The translations under genes were made by a program, and so were the position numbers. DNA of 64,000 nt. Origin: Penelope pileata (taxonomy: Eukaryota; Chordata; Aves; Galliformes; Cracidae). The stretch covers positions 558,001 to 622,000 of the forward strand of contig WBMW01005087.1 in assembly GCA_013396635.1 (NCBI GenBank). The letters run 5' to 3'. Shown here one piece after another: positions 47,501-59,369 of the stretch. The notes beneath the pieces were generated by a model. It worked only from the letters and a program-made list of their open reading frames with translations. It was not told the origin of the DNA and searched no databases. How positions within the stretch are numbered: position 1 is the first letter of the stretch; the number at the start of each line of letters is the position of its first letter.

Positions 47501-50500
47501 TTAACACATCATCATTGTTCATTACAAAATCAGTTACAAAACCATACAAGTTCTATCCAAGCACACCGGCACTCTGTAAAAGCTGCAGCCTGCTTTTTTC
47601 ATCTTCCCACACTGAAACTGGAGTTGCACGTGTCTCAAACAGTTGTTTTGTTTCCAAGACCTCACATAAACTTGTTTCCACCCCTTCACAGTGAAGATGC
47701 CATACAGTGTTATCATCTTTGGTCCATTCACAGCAAAATCAGAGTGATCTCTGAACACAACAGCCAGCAATCTATGGCCTAGCTCACCTATTTCCACCCC
47801 TTCGGGTGCATAACTTCATACAATTTCATACTATTTCTCTTTTTTTCCCCCTACCAGGTTTCACTAGGCCGTACTTCAAATTTTCCTTAATGTACAAGCA
47901 GCCATCTAAGGCAGGGAGTATCTCACGTTTAGGCAGGGAACAAGTGCAGGACACAAGCATCCACGACCTATCTGCCTGATTCAGACTGGCTTAGGCTGGG
48001 GAGCAGACATCTGGGCACAGCAGTACAGCCAAGCCATAGTTGAACAGCTGCTCTGGAGATATCAGTGGTGTTTAAAAAACAGCGCACAAAAGCTTCATGT
48101 GAGGATTCAGGCTTACACAGCTTCCCTTGAGCTTGGTTTTTTTGCAGAAGGCACCAATACTTGTCTACTCATGAGACCTCATGGCCTCACCTGTTTGGCT
48201 TTTCCCCACCCAGCTGGGCTGCAAGGCTTTTCTTCCTAGCCTAAGGGTAAAGAGATGGAGAGAAACACCCAGGTCCCTCAGTACAAAGTCAGAAACCTAA
48301 ACATAGAACCACTCTCTCCTTTTGTTGGGTTTTCATTGCCAGAGTCGCTATGGATCAGCAAGGTGACTGCCTAACCACACAGAGAGCTTTTTGTCTTGTG
48401 ACTTTGACTCCATTCTCTGGAGCACCTCTGTAATACAAATGCTAATTTACACTATCCTTCTTTTTAAATTCACAGGCAGGAATGATTTCTATCGTCAAAC
48501 TGCTATTTTAGTAGTTTCATCAGAAAACAAGAGCAGGTCAAGCAGGAAAATTAACCTTGAGGTTTAGGAGGAAACCTGGAAAGCCTGAAGCTGGCACTAC
48601 TGACCACAATTAATCTAGTTTAAAGAATGCTATTTTTAACACAATATCTGCAGCTTGAATTACTGACATTTCAAGGACCTCTTCTTCATTTTCCTTTGAC
48701 CTCAGATTTTCACTGTTGGCTGTGTTTTCTTTTAAAGAAAATAAAATAAAACAACCACACCAACACTACGTAATCTCAACTCTTTTCCATCCCCTTCCCT
48801 TGTGTCCATCCATCCCCCACCAGTTTTTGCACCCCAGCTGTAGTACACTTACTACACTACTTAGTACATTTACTACCAAAACCTCCATCTCCAGAGGGAA
48901 GAAGTTCTGCTCGCTTACAAGACTGATAGAGGCACCTCCAGAACTAACAAGAGCTTAAATAGCCCTCAGTCTTGGTGAGGTGGGAAGTGCTCCCACGACG
49001 GTCACCAGGAATGAGATTTAACATTAGAACAGAATTTAATAATCGAAGTGTTAACAAATCCTTTAATGAAACAGCTCCAGCACTCGGTTTATTGCAGGGT
49101 ACTCTGAAGTTAAATAGTAATCTAGACTTTAAAGCTTACAGCATAAAGCCATCAGTAATCTCTACATCTCTCAAATAACTTCTTAACAGGGTTTTAAGAC
49201 ACTTAGCAAACACTAATGAATTAAGCAACACATCACCTTCCTAACAAAACAACTGAAGTCACAACGCTAACATGCTGGCTCTTGCTGCCCGCGTTTCAGG
49301 TTACTCAAACAATTCACTTAGTTTTTCATCATTCTCCTCAAAATCAATACCCACTCCTCCCTTGTCAGCCAATGCATTTGAACCCACTGTAGATGCAGAG
49401 GCATGCAGACATTTCAAATCAATGAGTTAAAAAAAGGGATTTTTCACATTTGAAAAGCTCACTTATTGCAGAGTCCAGCACTATTTCCCCCACCATCAGC
49501 AGGTGTGCCAAAGGGAAGTAACAGTGCATGCTGACCCATAAGGGCAGATCTATATTAGATGTCGTTAGAACAGCAGCCATGCTCCAAAAAGCATCTTTTC
49601 CATTACTCCCACTCACTGTGCTTTGGTTCATAACAGAAGAGAGGCTGAGAGCCCACAGAGCAGACTTTTTTCAAACCAAACTAAACACAGTGATCAACTT
49701 CATTTGCTAATGGATGCTCTGCCTGCTAGATGAGGCTAAGCCCAGAATACACGTATTGTAGATACCAGGACCTAAACAAAAATTACCTTGTTCTACAAGT
49801 CAATTCCCATGGGGCTGCACCGTTATTTTTACCATAAATATAACCACAGACAAAACACTCCTGAGAAGAAGTGATGCTCTCCAAATTAGCCTGTTAACAG
49901 GGTAGCAAGCATCATAAGTCTCAGTTTCTTCCTTTCACAAGGCAACCCGCAGAATAAAAGAAATTACTTGAATTTGTAGACAGGCAGAACTGGTCACCTA
50001 CAGCAGCTAGCAGTCAGTAGAACCACAGCTTTCTCTGAACTTCATCAGCTCCAGAAAACCAGCTGGAGTAGTGCCCCAGAGGAAAGGGCCCATACCTATA
50101 GAGTAACACCTCACTCAGCCCTGACGTTTTTCCCTCCTTCCTGGGATAGGAGCACCTGCAATCCAAGCACATTTGAATCCTACAGATGACACTGAGAAGT
50201 CCTGAGCTATCTCCACTCCGATTTTTTTTTCATTACTCCTGTAGAGGACCTATGCCAAAACACCCACGAATGTAATTAAGAAATGAAAGGATCATTTACT
50301 AGACAAACACACCTCTGCAAATGACTACACAAAGTAAGAACAAATTCATAAAAAAAAAAAAATTATTCAGTACCTTGTATCACCAGAGTAACGTCATAGA
50401 ATTTACTTATACTCAACGAGAAGACCTCAAAAGAGATAAGCTAGTTTCACATCACATGCAGTTCTAGCCCTCCTTAAAAGATAACAGCTCCTAAGTGTGA

Positions 50501-50510
50501 AGGAGAGGGG

Positions 50511-50541
50511 AAAAGAAAAAAAAGAAAAAAAAGAAAAAAAG
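50511..50541. repeat. (A7-8 G) simple repeat
   Basis: AAAAGAAAAAAAAGAAAAAA AAGAAAAAAAG: A runs of seven or eight bases regularly interrupted by G. It is a purine-only microsatellite 358 bases downstream of the candidate donor at 50898. Confidence 0.9.
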
Positions 50542-50898
50542 TATCTACCAAAAAGCATCAACAGCTGTGATTGATATAGCAATGAGGCACAAGGGCTTAA
50601 GAAGGGCCAACCAGCACTGAAGACAGTTTATTGAGTCCTGGTAATCCAGTTGACAAAAATGGTGAAAAAGCCTAGAGTTAGTGCAAGATTCTGCCCCGTG
50701 CCAAGGCTTTTGGATTTCAGCATTGCATTCAAGAGCACAGTCATTTAAATGCTCTCCAGCTCCATTGCTGCAGTTCAGTTGCATTATAGAGCAGTTTGTG
50801 CTAATCTGCTTTGGAAGAAAAGTTAGCTCTGTAGGAATAACGGCGTAATTATGAGGCACTGAAGATGCATGTTTTAAGGCCAAGGTTATTTTTCTCAC

Positions 50899-50992
50899 CT
50901 GTAAACAATTTTGTCTTGGAACTTCCAGCTGGTGCTGGAGTGGCAGTACCTGGTCCTGTAATTTCAGCTGCTGGAATAGTTCTTTCTTGCAC
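50899..50992 (-). CDS. Candidate internal coding exon, Gln/Leu-rich (gene A)
   Basis: Product not recognised. The acceptor (TTTGTCCTTATCCCACAAAACATTAG) is moderate. The donor (TTTACAG followed by GTGAGAAA) is strong. Read with one leftover base, it encodes 31 codons beginning CKKELFQQLKLQDQVLPLQH, with eight Gln and seven Leu, suggesting a coiled coil that continues into the terminal exon at 22992. It joins in phase to the exon at 51200 (split TGG codon) and ends in phase 0. A second frame is also open (ERTIPAAEITGPGTATPAPA), Pro/Ala/Thr-rich, and would fit different partners. The first frame is preferred because of phase and helix continuity. No homologue was identified. Confidence 0.4.
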
Positions 50993-51199
50993 CTAATGTT
51001 TTGTGGGATAAGGACAAATAAACTGTATTTTGTTTGTTTTTACAATAAGTCAAATCCCCTAGTACTGCTGTGAAACACAAACCACTAGCACTGGGAGGTG
51101 GGGATAGAGAAGTCTGTCGAGTGTTGCTTGGTACCTCAGATCCCCTAATTTGGGCGTGCTGATGATTAGTAGCCATCACGGCAAGGGGGAGAGACTCAC

Positions 51200-51315
51200 C
51201 AGGGCAAATATATTCTGTGGTTACCTTCCTGCACTCTCGCTGCTTCTAGTGCCTTTTGCAGCACATGCCACCAATCTCGGAGATTTGTTTCAGGAAGGCT
51301 TTCCAGAGGGGACTT
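51200..51315 (-). CDS. Candidate internal coding exon (gene A)
   Basis: Product not recognised. The frame gives 38 codons plus two bases, from an acceptor CCCTAAAGATTCACAG to a strong donor (CCCTG followed by GTGAGTCTC). The peptide begins KSPLESLPETNLRDWWHVLQ and continues KALEAARVQEGNHRIYLP, with a double Trp and a helical Ala/Glu/Gln tail. The open frame extends upstream, so an earlier acceptor (ACACCTATAAG, exon from 51381) in the same phase is possible and would add SPKVACRLADSCWMCWLP. An alternative donor at 51224 (GGAAG followed by GTAACC) would break the frame in the next exon. The exon fits phase 0 from the exon at 56792 and a split TGG codon into the exon at 50992, only 207 bases away. 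Confidence 0.4.
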
Positions 51316-52308
51316 CTGTGAATCTTTAGGGAGCCAACACATCCAGCAAGAGTCTGCTAGCCTGCAGGCCACTTTTGGTGACTTATAGGTGTTACGGAAA
51401 AGCAGACTTTTTGCTGGTATTTTTTAAAATGCACTGATTTTATCAATATTGTTGGAAGCTTTTTGGCCATGCAAAGAGACAAAAGTGGATGCAAACAAAC
51501 TTCCTTAGATCCTCCCTTCTTTGTTTCGTAACAACTCTTGGAAATGCTCACTTGGCTGAGAGGAAAATAATTACTTAAGTTTGGACTCTTAGTCACCACT
51601 TCTCTCTGAAGGGATCATAAGCCATTGTTTCCTCCTCTCTTCGATACGAGTGCTCGGGGCAAGTTTTGCTAAAGTAGCTGGCTGGAGCAGGCTTTTGATT
51701 TCCTGGCTCAACTTCTGGCAAGGAAACTACTTGCTGCAGGATGGTAGCCCGAGGTAGATACCAGTGTAAACTTCTTGTAGATAAGAAATGTAATTACACT
51801 CAACCCTAATTCAGCAAAAAGGTAATGTCTCCTCTTACTGTGTTTAAGCTTTTTCTTCTGGGAGTAATAGAGAGACACAGTGTAAGCAAGTCACACGTTG
51901 TCACTGGAGAAGATTTAAAACTGCTGTTTGTTTATTTTTAATTTTGATGAGTGGAAACTTAAAAAAAAATAAAATGAAAAGGGGCAAAAAAAGCTATGTA
52001 AAACAGTAGCCTGGGGATCACAGAATTTGGCCCAAGATCTTTCCCAACTTCAGTGGCATTACTGAATACACACTACAAAAAGATGACTGTGCCATGTAGC
52101 GTAGCCCATTGCTGTATAAAATGTCAAACCAAAGGAGTGATTATGATGCTCCAGGCACTACAGAGGCAAATAAAGTTCACTAGGTAGGGCTTATTTACAT
52201 TCCTATCATGCTTCTTTTTGGAAGGAAAAAATGTTTTCAAATAAGGAAACATTTTCCTCAGAAGGCATCTGTTTTCCTCAAACATGTTTGGAAAAATATC
52301 TCTTCTTG

Positions 52309-52330
52309 GTAATAATAATAATCATAATAA
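52309..52330. repeat. AAT microsatellite
   Basis: GTAATAATAATAATCATAATAATTT: six or seven AAT units with one C interruption. Confidence 0.9.
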
Positions 52331-54229
52331 TTTTTTCCACTGAGCTATGTTATAGGAGAACTTGTTTCTAGCCTTGTTCTTGAACTGGTGTTTGGATTGA
52401 CCTTGGGCATGGTTTGTTAACCTTGCTTTTCCCTGAGGTTCACTGGTCAGTGGATGGGACCTGTTGCTGTCACTGCCCCTGCTCTGCTCCCCCAGCTCAA
52501 ATCCTGTGGGTCTGTGCCCTTTGGGGTGGGAGAGCGTGGTCCTGGAGTCACCCTCAGCACCCTGCTTGCCCTTCTGGGCTGCTCCCCAATGTTGTTCAGC
52601 TCACTGCCTTGCCCTCTTCTTGGACAAGGAGTTCTTGTGCTATTTCTTGTGTATTTTGTGACGAAGATATTCTGCAGTTGAGCATTACGTTTTTCACTGG
52701 CAATGGAAAGGAAGAATACCGAGCAGAAGGGGAGGTCATCTCTAGAGGTTGCAGCAAAGAATCCATAGTTCTTGATTTCTGTTATTCACAGCACTGTTTT
52801 TGTACCAAACTAAATTATTCATTTTCCTGGTACCTCATTCTTACTGTCTCTTGGTAGGAGTAATGCTGCTTATCTGCTAGTTGGCTTGTCACAAAGCTTA
52901 AACAGATTTTACAGGCTTCAAAGGTCTTTCGATGAAATGAAGCGTTGTCATTGTGAAAATAATTATTTAAACCTGCTCCAGTGCCAACACTCAGTCAAAA
53001 TGCTGTTATTATACACAAACACCAGGATGTATTCACTTCTGCTGTCTACAGAGAGTGGAGGATGTGTAGAAAAGCCTGGGGTTATGCTGACACTCCGGAT
53101 CCTTCAACACCCTGCTCAGCTTCTTGAAGTCCCAGGACATTCAGCAACACAGTGATACCTGCAGGCAACTCTTGATGGCTTGCTGGCAAGGACGCTTATG
53201 AACTTCATGAGGCTTTTGCTATTTTCTTTTTTTAAATAACCATAGAAGAAACAAAAAGTCAAGCTGAGAGAATTTTATATTTATCTAGAAACACAAAACA
53301 ACAACAAGGCAGCTCCAAGCCCAGATGATCTGCTGCCCCAGATCAGTTGACAGCCACAGGCTTGGATGAGTGACATTCTGTACCACATTAGTGGTGTTGA
53401 CTCAACAGGAGCTAAGGAGCCTGAAAGATTTATCCTAAATTCCTAAATCCTAAACTCAGGCTAAATTCCCCTTGACTCCAGAACAAAACCTGCTCTTCAA
53501 GGCCTGCAGGATGCAGACCTGCAGCAAACAGTTCACTGCTACTGCCAATTAATTGATATCATTGCCATGGCTGACTGGAGATTGTTTCCCTGTATCATTA
53601 ACCTTTATAGGTTTTGCTGTGCCCAGAAGGCCTAACTGAGTTTGGACAGACAATTTGCTAGGCACACTCCTAGTAAACAGACAGCATTCGTCTCCGGAGT
53701 CAAAGGGCAACACCTCTAGGAGCAGGACATTTGGCTCCTCACCCTATCCATCCGAATGCTCTGTCTTCTCCCTAAGGCAAACAAATAAAACAAGCTGACT
53801 GGCATTGCCTCCCTCTGTTTAACGTGGTAACTACTTAAAGGTCATCAAAGTCCAGCCAGCTACAGTCACAGAACATGCAGAACATAAGACATTTTTACAA
53901 CGTATGCAATAGGTAAAAATGCTTCTTGGTATTCCAGCATGAAAAAGGCAAAGCAACAAATAGAAGAAGTTGTGTAGTAAATTGCTACATTTCTAAAACT
54001 TGGTTTTTAAGATTTTGCTTCCAGCCCTGGAGAGCTGCCAGGTTGCTTTACAATGCAGTGCTTTCCTTGGTGTCTTGCTTTCCTATTACCAGGTGCTAAA
54101 CTGGCGAGGCTTCATGTTTGCATCGCACACAGCAGCCTTGGATCTTTGAAGTAACAACACATGCATTCAGATGTTGAACAAATAACCGTGCCATGTTTGC
54201 CAGTTTTACCCTTCTTGTCTGTTGTTAAC

Positions 54230-54620
54230 AACCCATGCCATTTCTAGTTTCCTGTAATAAATTTAAGCATAATTATCTTGTAATCTTACAGGTATAAATG
54301 CAATTAAACCAAGGAAACGTGGTAATTACCACGTAGATAACAAAGACACTGTTGGTCCTAAATGCTTGCGTATGATGATAATCACATCATATGATGTTTG
54401 TATTTTTTTGATACCTATTATCTTTGAGAACAACTGTGTGAAACTGATTATCTTGAATGCTATTAACTGAGGCTTTCAATTTAATTTTCCAGCATGCAGA
54501 GCAATCACAAATTTTACATGGGACAGAGATGTGACAATTTTGTTCTTAGATAATAATGCAAACATGAGACAAACAACTGAATGTTGTGAATATTCTGCTA
54601 TAAATATGCCATGAGTAACA
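54230..54620. promoter_or_regulatory. Candidate cis-regulatory block
   Basis: An AT-rich, non-repetitive block carries many transcription-factor-like motifs close together: TAATTA inside a perfect 18-bp palindrome, several TAAT or ATTA cores, ATGCAAAC (octamer-like), ACAAAG and AACAAC (SOX-like), GATAA and TTATC (GATA-like) and ATGATGATAATCACATCAT. Such density is typical of developmental enhancers, but AT-rich DNA generates these words often. Conservation would decide it. Confidence 0.25.
54317..54334. repeat. Perfect 18-bp palindrome
   Basis: ACGTGGTAATTACCACGT is identical to its own reverse complement. It holds a homeodomain-type TAATTA core flanked by two CCACGT/ACGTGG half sites. It could bind a symmetric protein dimer. 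Confidence 0.95.
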
Positions 54621-56791
54621 GTTGTAGTAGTCCGCACCAAAGAAGTTTCACTGTTAATAGCATTGATTGGTGAGTTTTTAGGGACAGCAGAAATTTCTAT
54701 GGCCTACATTAGCTTCCTGACAGGAAACGTCATCTGCTAAGCTTCCTGCCTGCTGCAGCAGGGAAGGAGGCAATAAACATTTCTCCACCAGGGTCCCTGT
54801 GTGGCACAGAACATCTTGGGGGGAACCACTCCCAGCTGGGCAGGAAGAACAGCAAACAAACAGGGAATAAGGATCAGAAGAGGCAAGTACAGTGAGGAGG
54901 ACAAGTTCAAAACACATGGTACCTCTGAAAACAAATCACCTGGACACCCTCTCATTTTCCAACATGGTACAGGGATTAGACCAGCAAGTTTTTGAGGATG
55001 TCTCTGTACTTTCTTAAGGCATTGAACAGTTAAACAAATAATAGTTTTTGAAGCCCACGGAAGTACTTCTGTTTTAAGGAGCAAAAGATGGACTTTTCAA
55101 ACATCTCCTAATGTAGAGTAGTAAAATATCTCCCTAACAGGCAAAGCCAAAAGGTCAGAATTGCTCCATCATGCATCTCTCTTTATAGAGGAAGGACAGA
55201 AGGTGAAGGCCCAGTGCATCAAAAAGCTATTGCTCATGCAAATGCACACAAAAAAAAGGCAGCAGTTTTGTCTAACTGCGCTGGCTTTTCATCTCCCTGG
55301 GGCTCATTCCCACGTCAGCTGCTAATATAGCAAGTTATATGGAATTGATTCTCATCAGAGTTTGCTGATCAGGATCCAGATTTTCAAGCTGGCAGCAAGC
55401 CTTGAGTATGGATTTGTCATAAGCATGAGCAAGGCTGGGATATTTTGAATAAGCATGGGCTCCCCTGGTGCAGTGCCAATTTGTCATCTAAATATGAGAA
55501 GTGTATTTACGGGTAGTAAATGCCAAAACACTAAAAGCTTGAAGACTCCTGAGAACCCTACCGTGAGTCAGCTCCCCTGTCTTGTGAGCCTAAGCAATGC
55601 AAAACAGAGAAAAGCCCTGGCCAGTATTTGCATTTCAAAAGCATTTACATTTAATTTAATAATATTTGTAATGCATTCAGTGAATAAGCTGTAATGAATT
55701 TCAACAAACTTATATCCAGGCAAACCTGAGCTCCCAAAAGGACTGCTGATGTGAGTTAAAGGCCTCAGAAATTCAGATGCTTACATGGGGTAGCAGACTG
55801 CTGGGAGCAGCACCACAGTCCTGCAGCCCACCAGCTGCAGCACCAGGCTGGTGTGGGCTGCAGCCTTCAGCACGAGAGGGCTCCAAGTGTATGAGGCAGC
55901 TGTAACTGCTGCCTGGGAAAGAGCAAGAGGATTCCTTCTTCAGAGGAAGCAGCCATCCTCTCACTCTCCCAGGGACAGAAGGAAGGGCAAGCCCAGCTTT
56001 CAGGGGCTTCTCTTTGCAGCCTCCATCTGCCCATAAGCCTTGGAGGCTTTGTTCACCTTTTCGCCACAGTGTGGCCTCTTCACCATCAGGGCATCAGAAG
56101 TCACCTTTACCTGTACTGCTGGAGCTGACTCTAATGCCACCAAACAGGATTAGGTGTCTCTGAAGGTCAAGTGCTCACATTGACATAAGTGCTGTCTGCA
56201 CAGCAGTGCAAATTTTGCTTCTACATAGCCAGTGAGGAGTGCAGTAGGCTTAGGCTGTGGTTGCTCTGGGCCTCTGTTGGCAGCTAGCCAGCCAGAAAAC
56301 TGACTTTAAGTGCAAGCAGCAGCATGGCTGACACAGGGTTCGGGACAAGGACAGAAATAGGGCTCTGTACCTAGCCAGCATTTCTTCTTTCACTTCAGCT
56401 CTGATGAGCCGGTGCCTGAACCCTGGCCGGCCTCAAAGCATGTGCTGTTCCTCCAGCAAGCACCAGAGAAGTGTTTGTGTGTGCCCAAGTGGTGTAGGAA
56501 CAACTTTCACCTACAGCCAGGGATGGAGCGGGGGACGTGGAGCACACCACTGCGCTGCTGGACACTGGCCGACCCACCCGCTGAAGGGAGCGAGCAGTAA
56601 CTCATGGCAAAGGCTGTATCAAACCTGGGATGTGCCAAGCACACGCAAAAGGAAGCTGTACATCCAGCACTTCATGGCACGTTTCCCATTAGCACAAGAT
56701 CAGAGGTGACAGCTTTTTGTAAACACCCCAGAAATAGTCAGATGTGAGAAAACACTGTACCATTTCCTGAAAACCCAGTTTCGCTCCCTAC

Positions 56792-56975
56792 CTTCTCTGA
56801 GACATCATGGTGCGTGTTTCTAGCTGTGTAAGCTCTTTCCTGGCAAGATGCAGCTGCATGGGAACCCCTTCGGGCCCTTGGCCTCCACAAATTTCCCTGC
56901 TCCTGAATCGAGGGGAGCTGCAGGTGCTTTGCTACTTCATTCCTTGTCAGAGGCTCAGCACTGAGCTCCACTGCT
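56792..56975 (-). CDS. Candidate internal coding exon (gene A)
   Basis: Product not recognised. A good acceptor (CTGTTTTTTGTGTATATACAG) and a consensus donor (GAGAAG followed by GTAGGGAG) enclose one base of a split codon and 61 codons. The other two frames are closed by stops within the first 30 bases. The peptide reads AVELSAEPLTRNEVAKHLQL, PSIQEQGNLWRPRARRGS and ends NTHHDVSEK, with a basic Arg-rich middle. The entry phase matches the exon at 61036 (AG plus A gives Arg) and the exit phase 0 matches the exon at 51315. It is the best-bounded internal exon in the window, but the gene is not identified. Confidence 0.45.
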
Positions 56976-57834
56976 CTGTATATACACAAAAAACAGCTTT
57001 ATTTAGTAACGGGCTGGATTTTTTCTCACAGGTACATGTAGTGACAATACTTAGCCACTACAAAAAAAGCCCCCTTCCCTGAAAGCTGCATTTTGCCCTG
57101 TGCTCTCAGCTCAGGCCCGACTGGAGCCATCTTGTCAGCCACACAGCAGACCTGCCCCTGCCTGGCTCTGTGCCTGCTGGTCAGACCCCACTCCTGTCCC
57201 ACAGACAGAACTCTGGCCTGGTATCCCAGCCTCACAGATGGACCCCACTGAGACCACTGCACCCTGGGCTGCCCCTTGCCTCAGGTGCCATGGGCATGGA
57301 ATGGGGCAGGGAGGGCTGGCCCCCACCCTGGCCCTGCTCCCCCTGCCCAGCCCTAGGCACAACCAGGGCTGGCTGCAGCGAGAGAGGAATTTCCTCTGGC
57401 AACAGGTGCTGCTGGGAGTGTGCTTCATCTGTCTGTCCCCTTGATGCCTCAGAAATGCATCATGTACCGGACCAGGCTGCTCCTGAACCCTGGCCTCGTG
57501 AGCCTGGGCCACAGAAGCACAAAGTACCTCTCAGCCTGGCTCCCAGCATAGCCCCATGGAGTTTCTGCTCTTGCTTTGGTGTGTGTTGACCACATATGTT
57601 GGGAAGAGTGTTGTCCTAAAGGCTCAGCACAGCTGCAGTGGAGGAAGAAAAAGGCAGGATTTGAGGACCACACATCCTTGCAAAGCCCAGCTTGCTCCTG
57701 CTGCTTTCAGGAGAGGAGGTTCTTACTTCATATCTGTCACCTGGAGGTGGTGATGTACAGAGGTACCGAGGGCAAAGTACCTCTCTTCTTTTACCCATAA
57801 AATATCAGGTGCCCACTATTTCTCTGCTTATCTA

Positions 57835-57906
57835 AGAAAAGTGACTTTTCCTGAGGGGGTAAAAGAAATAAAAGTGGCTTTCCTTAGGAAAAGTGTCTTT
57901 TCCTCT
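57835..57906. repeat. Imperfect tandem repeat, three units
   Basis: GAAAAGTGACTTTTCCTGAG, AAAAGTGGCTTTCCTTAG and GAAAAGTGTCTTTTCCTCTG occur within 72 bases. Each unit is itself a near-palindrome of AAAAGTG and CTTTTCC. Confidence 0.8.
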
Positions 57907-59340
57907 GTCAAAGGCAGCAGCGAACAAACTTGTTTTGGTACATTGTTTCCTCTGGGGTTTTGCTGTTGCTGCTAATCGTTGTTTTCATCTTGCTGTTGCT
58001 GTTTTTCTCCAGCAGCTCCCGAGGCGCAGGTAGCTGCTTTTTGTCAGCAGTGGCAAATGTCTGATCTTCTAACTGGTGAGCACTGGATGGAGGATTCGTC
58101 CACCTGGGACAGCTAGGATATGTGAGCAGTCATCCATCCTGGGGAATAGCTTCGTGAAGCTCAGCTGCAGAGCTATCAACCGTAGTTTTTGCAGCATGTC
58201 AGACCTGGCCCTGTGATAGCAAGTCTCTGACTGCTGCAGTGTAAGATCTAGCTTCCCGTTCTCTCCTGACTTCTAAACTATCCAAGTAGTAAAGTCTTAC
58301 CTTCTCTTACAGAACACTGCTGCAGTTTTCATACGCTTGTCATATGAGAGTCACATGCCCCTTGATATCGGACTGCAGACTGTTCTATCATCCCAATTCA
58401 GGATGACAGACTGCTTAACCCGGCTCACAGGTGCTTTCATAGTGCCTTTGAAGCAAGCTACTCTTGCTCTTTATTTGCATATGGGGAAAGGTTCACTCTC
58501 TCCAGCACTTCAAAACATCATTTTTTAACCTCATTCATTAAGCTCATTGAATAAACAGAGCACAAATGCTGCGCTACAAACTTTGTAGTGCGCTAATGTA
58601 GTGCAATAATTTCTAGCAGTACCTAGCCATACCTACACCACTTGGTGTTTAACTGGAGAGCAACTGTGGTAGGATGAAGATGAATTTTCCATGGGAATGT
58701 AGGTAATGAATTTTGTTACACATACCTGAGTCCTTAGATTACATACACTCACGCAGCTCTTGTGAACATGCAAGATGCAAGCCTACTTTTACCTGAAAAA
58801 AAAAAAAGTGTATGGAGCAAACTCTGTGTCTTCAAGCAAGGTTAGTGAGTGCTACTACCCTGACTTCAGTGCTACAACAAGTATAGTGATACACAAAGAA
58901 CTGACTTTGCTGCCTCATATATATGCAAAGAGGGTGAAATTCACCCTTAAGCAGAAAGAACTGGGTATCACATCTCACTTGAGACTTCAAAAGACACTGA
59001 AGCTGATATATAGACGTCATGAAGGAATTGCACTCAAAGACAACAGCGTATCAGTACCAAAATCTTGATCTTATTTCATTCCTTCAAAGGAGCCCCCAAA
59101 CCTAGGAAGAAGTAGCTCTTATTCTTGGCTGGGGGTATCTATAAGCACTAGAACATGATGGCAAATATAAATCTTGATGAAAAATTGCCAGAGGCCCATA
59201 AAGCTGCCAAAGTACAGTAGGCAGGTTTTCACGCAATTGCAACTCTTTCTTTCTCAAATGCCCAACCTGATTGACCAATTAAAGTGTTTAATTCTCTGAG
59301 AAAGAGTCTGTCATTAACTGTAATTTGTTCTAGTCTCACC

Positions 59341-59369
59341 GGTCCTTTCATGCCTCTAGTGAAAGGACC
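59341..59369. repeat. Perfect 10-bp inverted repeat (hairpin)
   Basis: GGTCCTTTCA, nine-base loop TGCCTCTAG, TGAAAGGACC. The arms match without a mismatch. No run of T follows immediately, and terminators of this type are not relevant in a vertebrate. Confidence 0.95.

Larger units (their letters stand above)
42694..50898. other. Gene-free sequence, probable intron
   Basis: A runs at 43087-43106 and 44500-44519 and an (A7-8 G) repeat at 50511-50541. GC-richer stretches near 44890-45250 and 47280-47420 open several frames by lowering stop density. No transposon was recognised. Plus frames of 105-117 codons (44906-45235, 45475-45828) have no supporting signals. Confidence 0.4.
51382..56791. 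other. Gene-free sequence, probable intron with possible regulatory block
   Basis: Contains an AAT microsatellite at 52309-52330, an AT-rich block with homeodomain-type sites and a palindrome at 54230-54620, and an open minus frame with a good acceptor at 54678-54835 (see findings). A 147-codon plus frame at 52414-52857 lies in GC-richer sequence without splice or start support. No transposon was recognised. Confidence 0.4.

Noticed and set aside
52414..52857. 147-codon plus frame
   Set aside because: Peptide is Cys/Leu/Ser-rich without domain features. Neighbouring frames are open too, and there is no clear acceptor or donor.
57100..57589. Overlapping frames of 114-139 codons on both strands
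   Set aside because: GC-rich, stop-poor sequence opens several frames at once on both strands, with Pro/Gly-rich peptides, no CpG enrichment and no consistent splice sites. This is the compositional artefact pattern.
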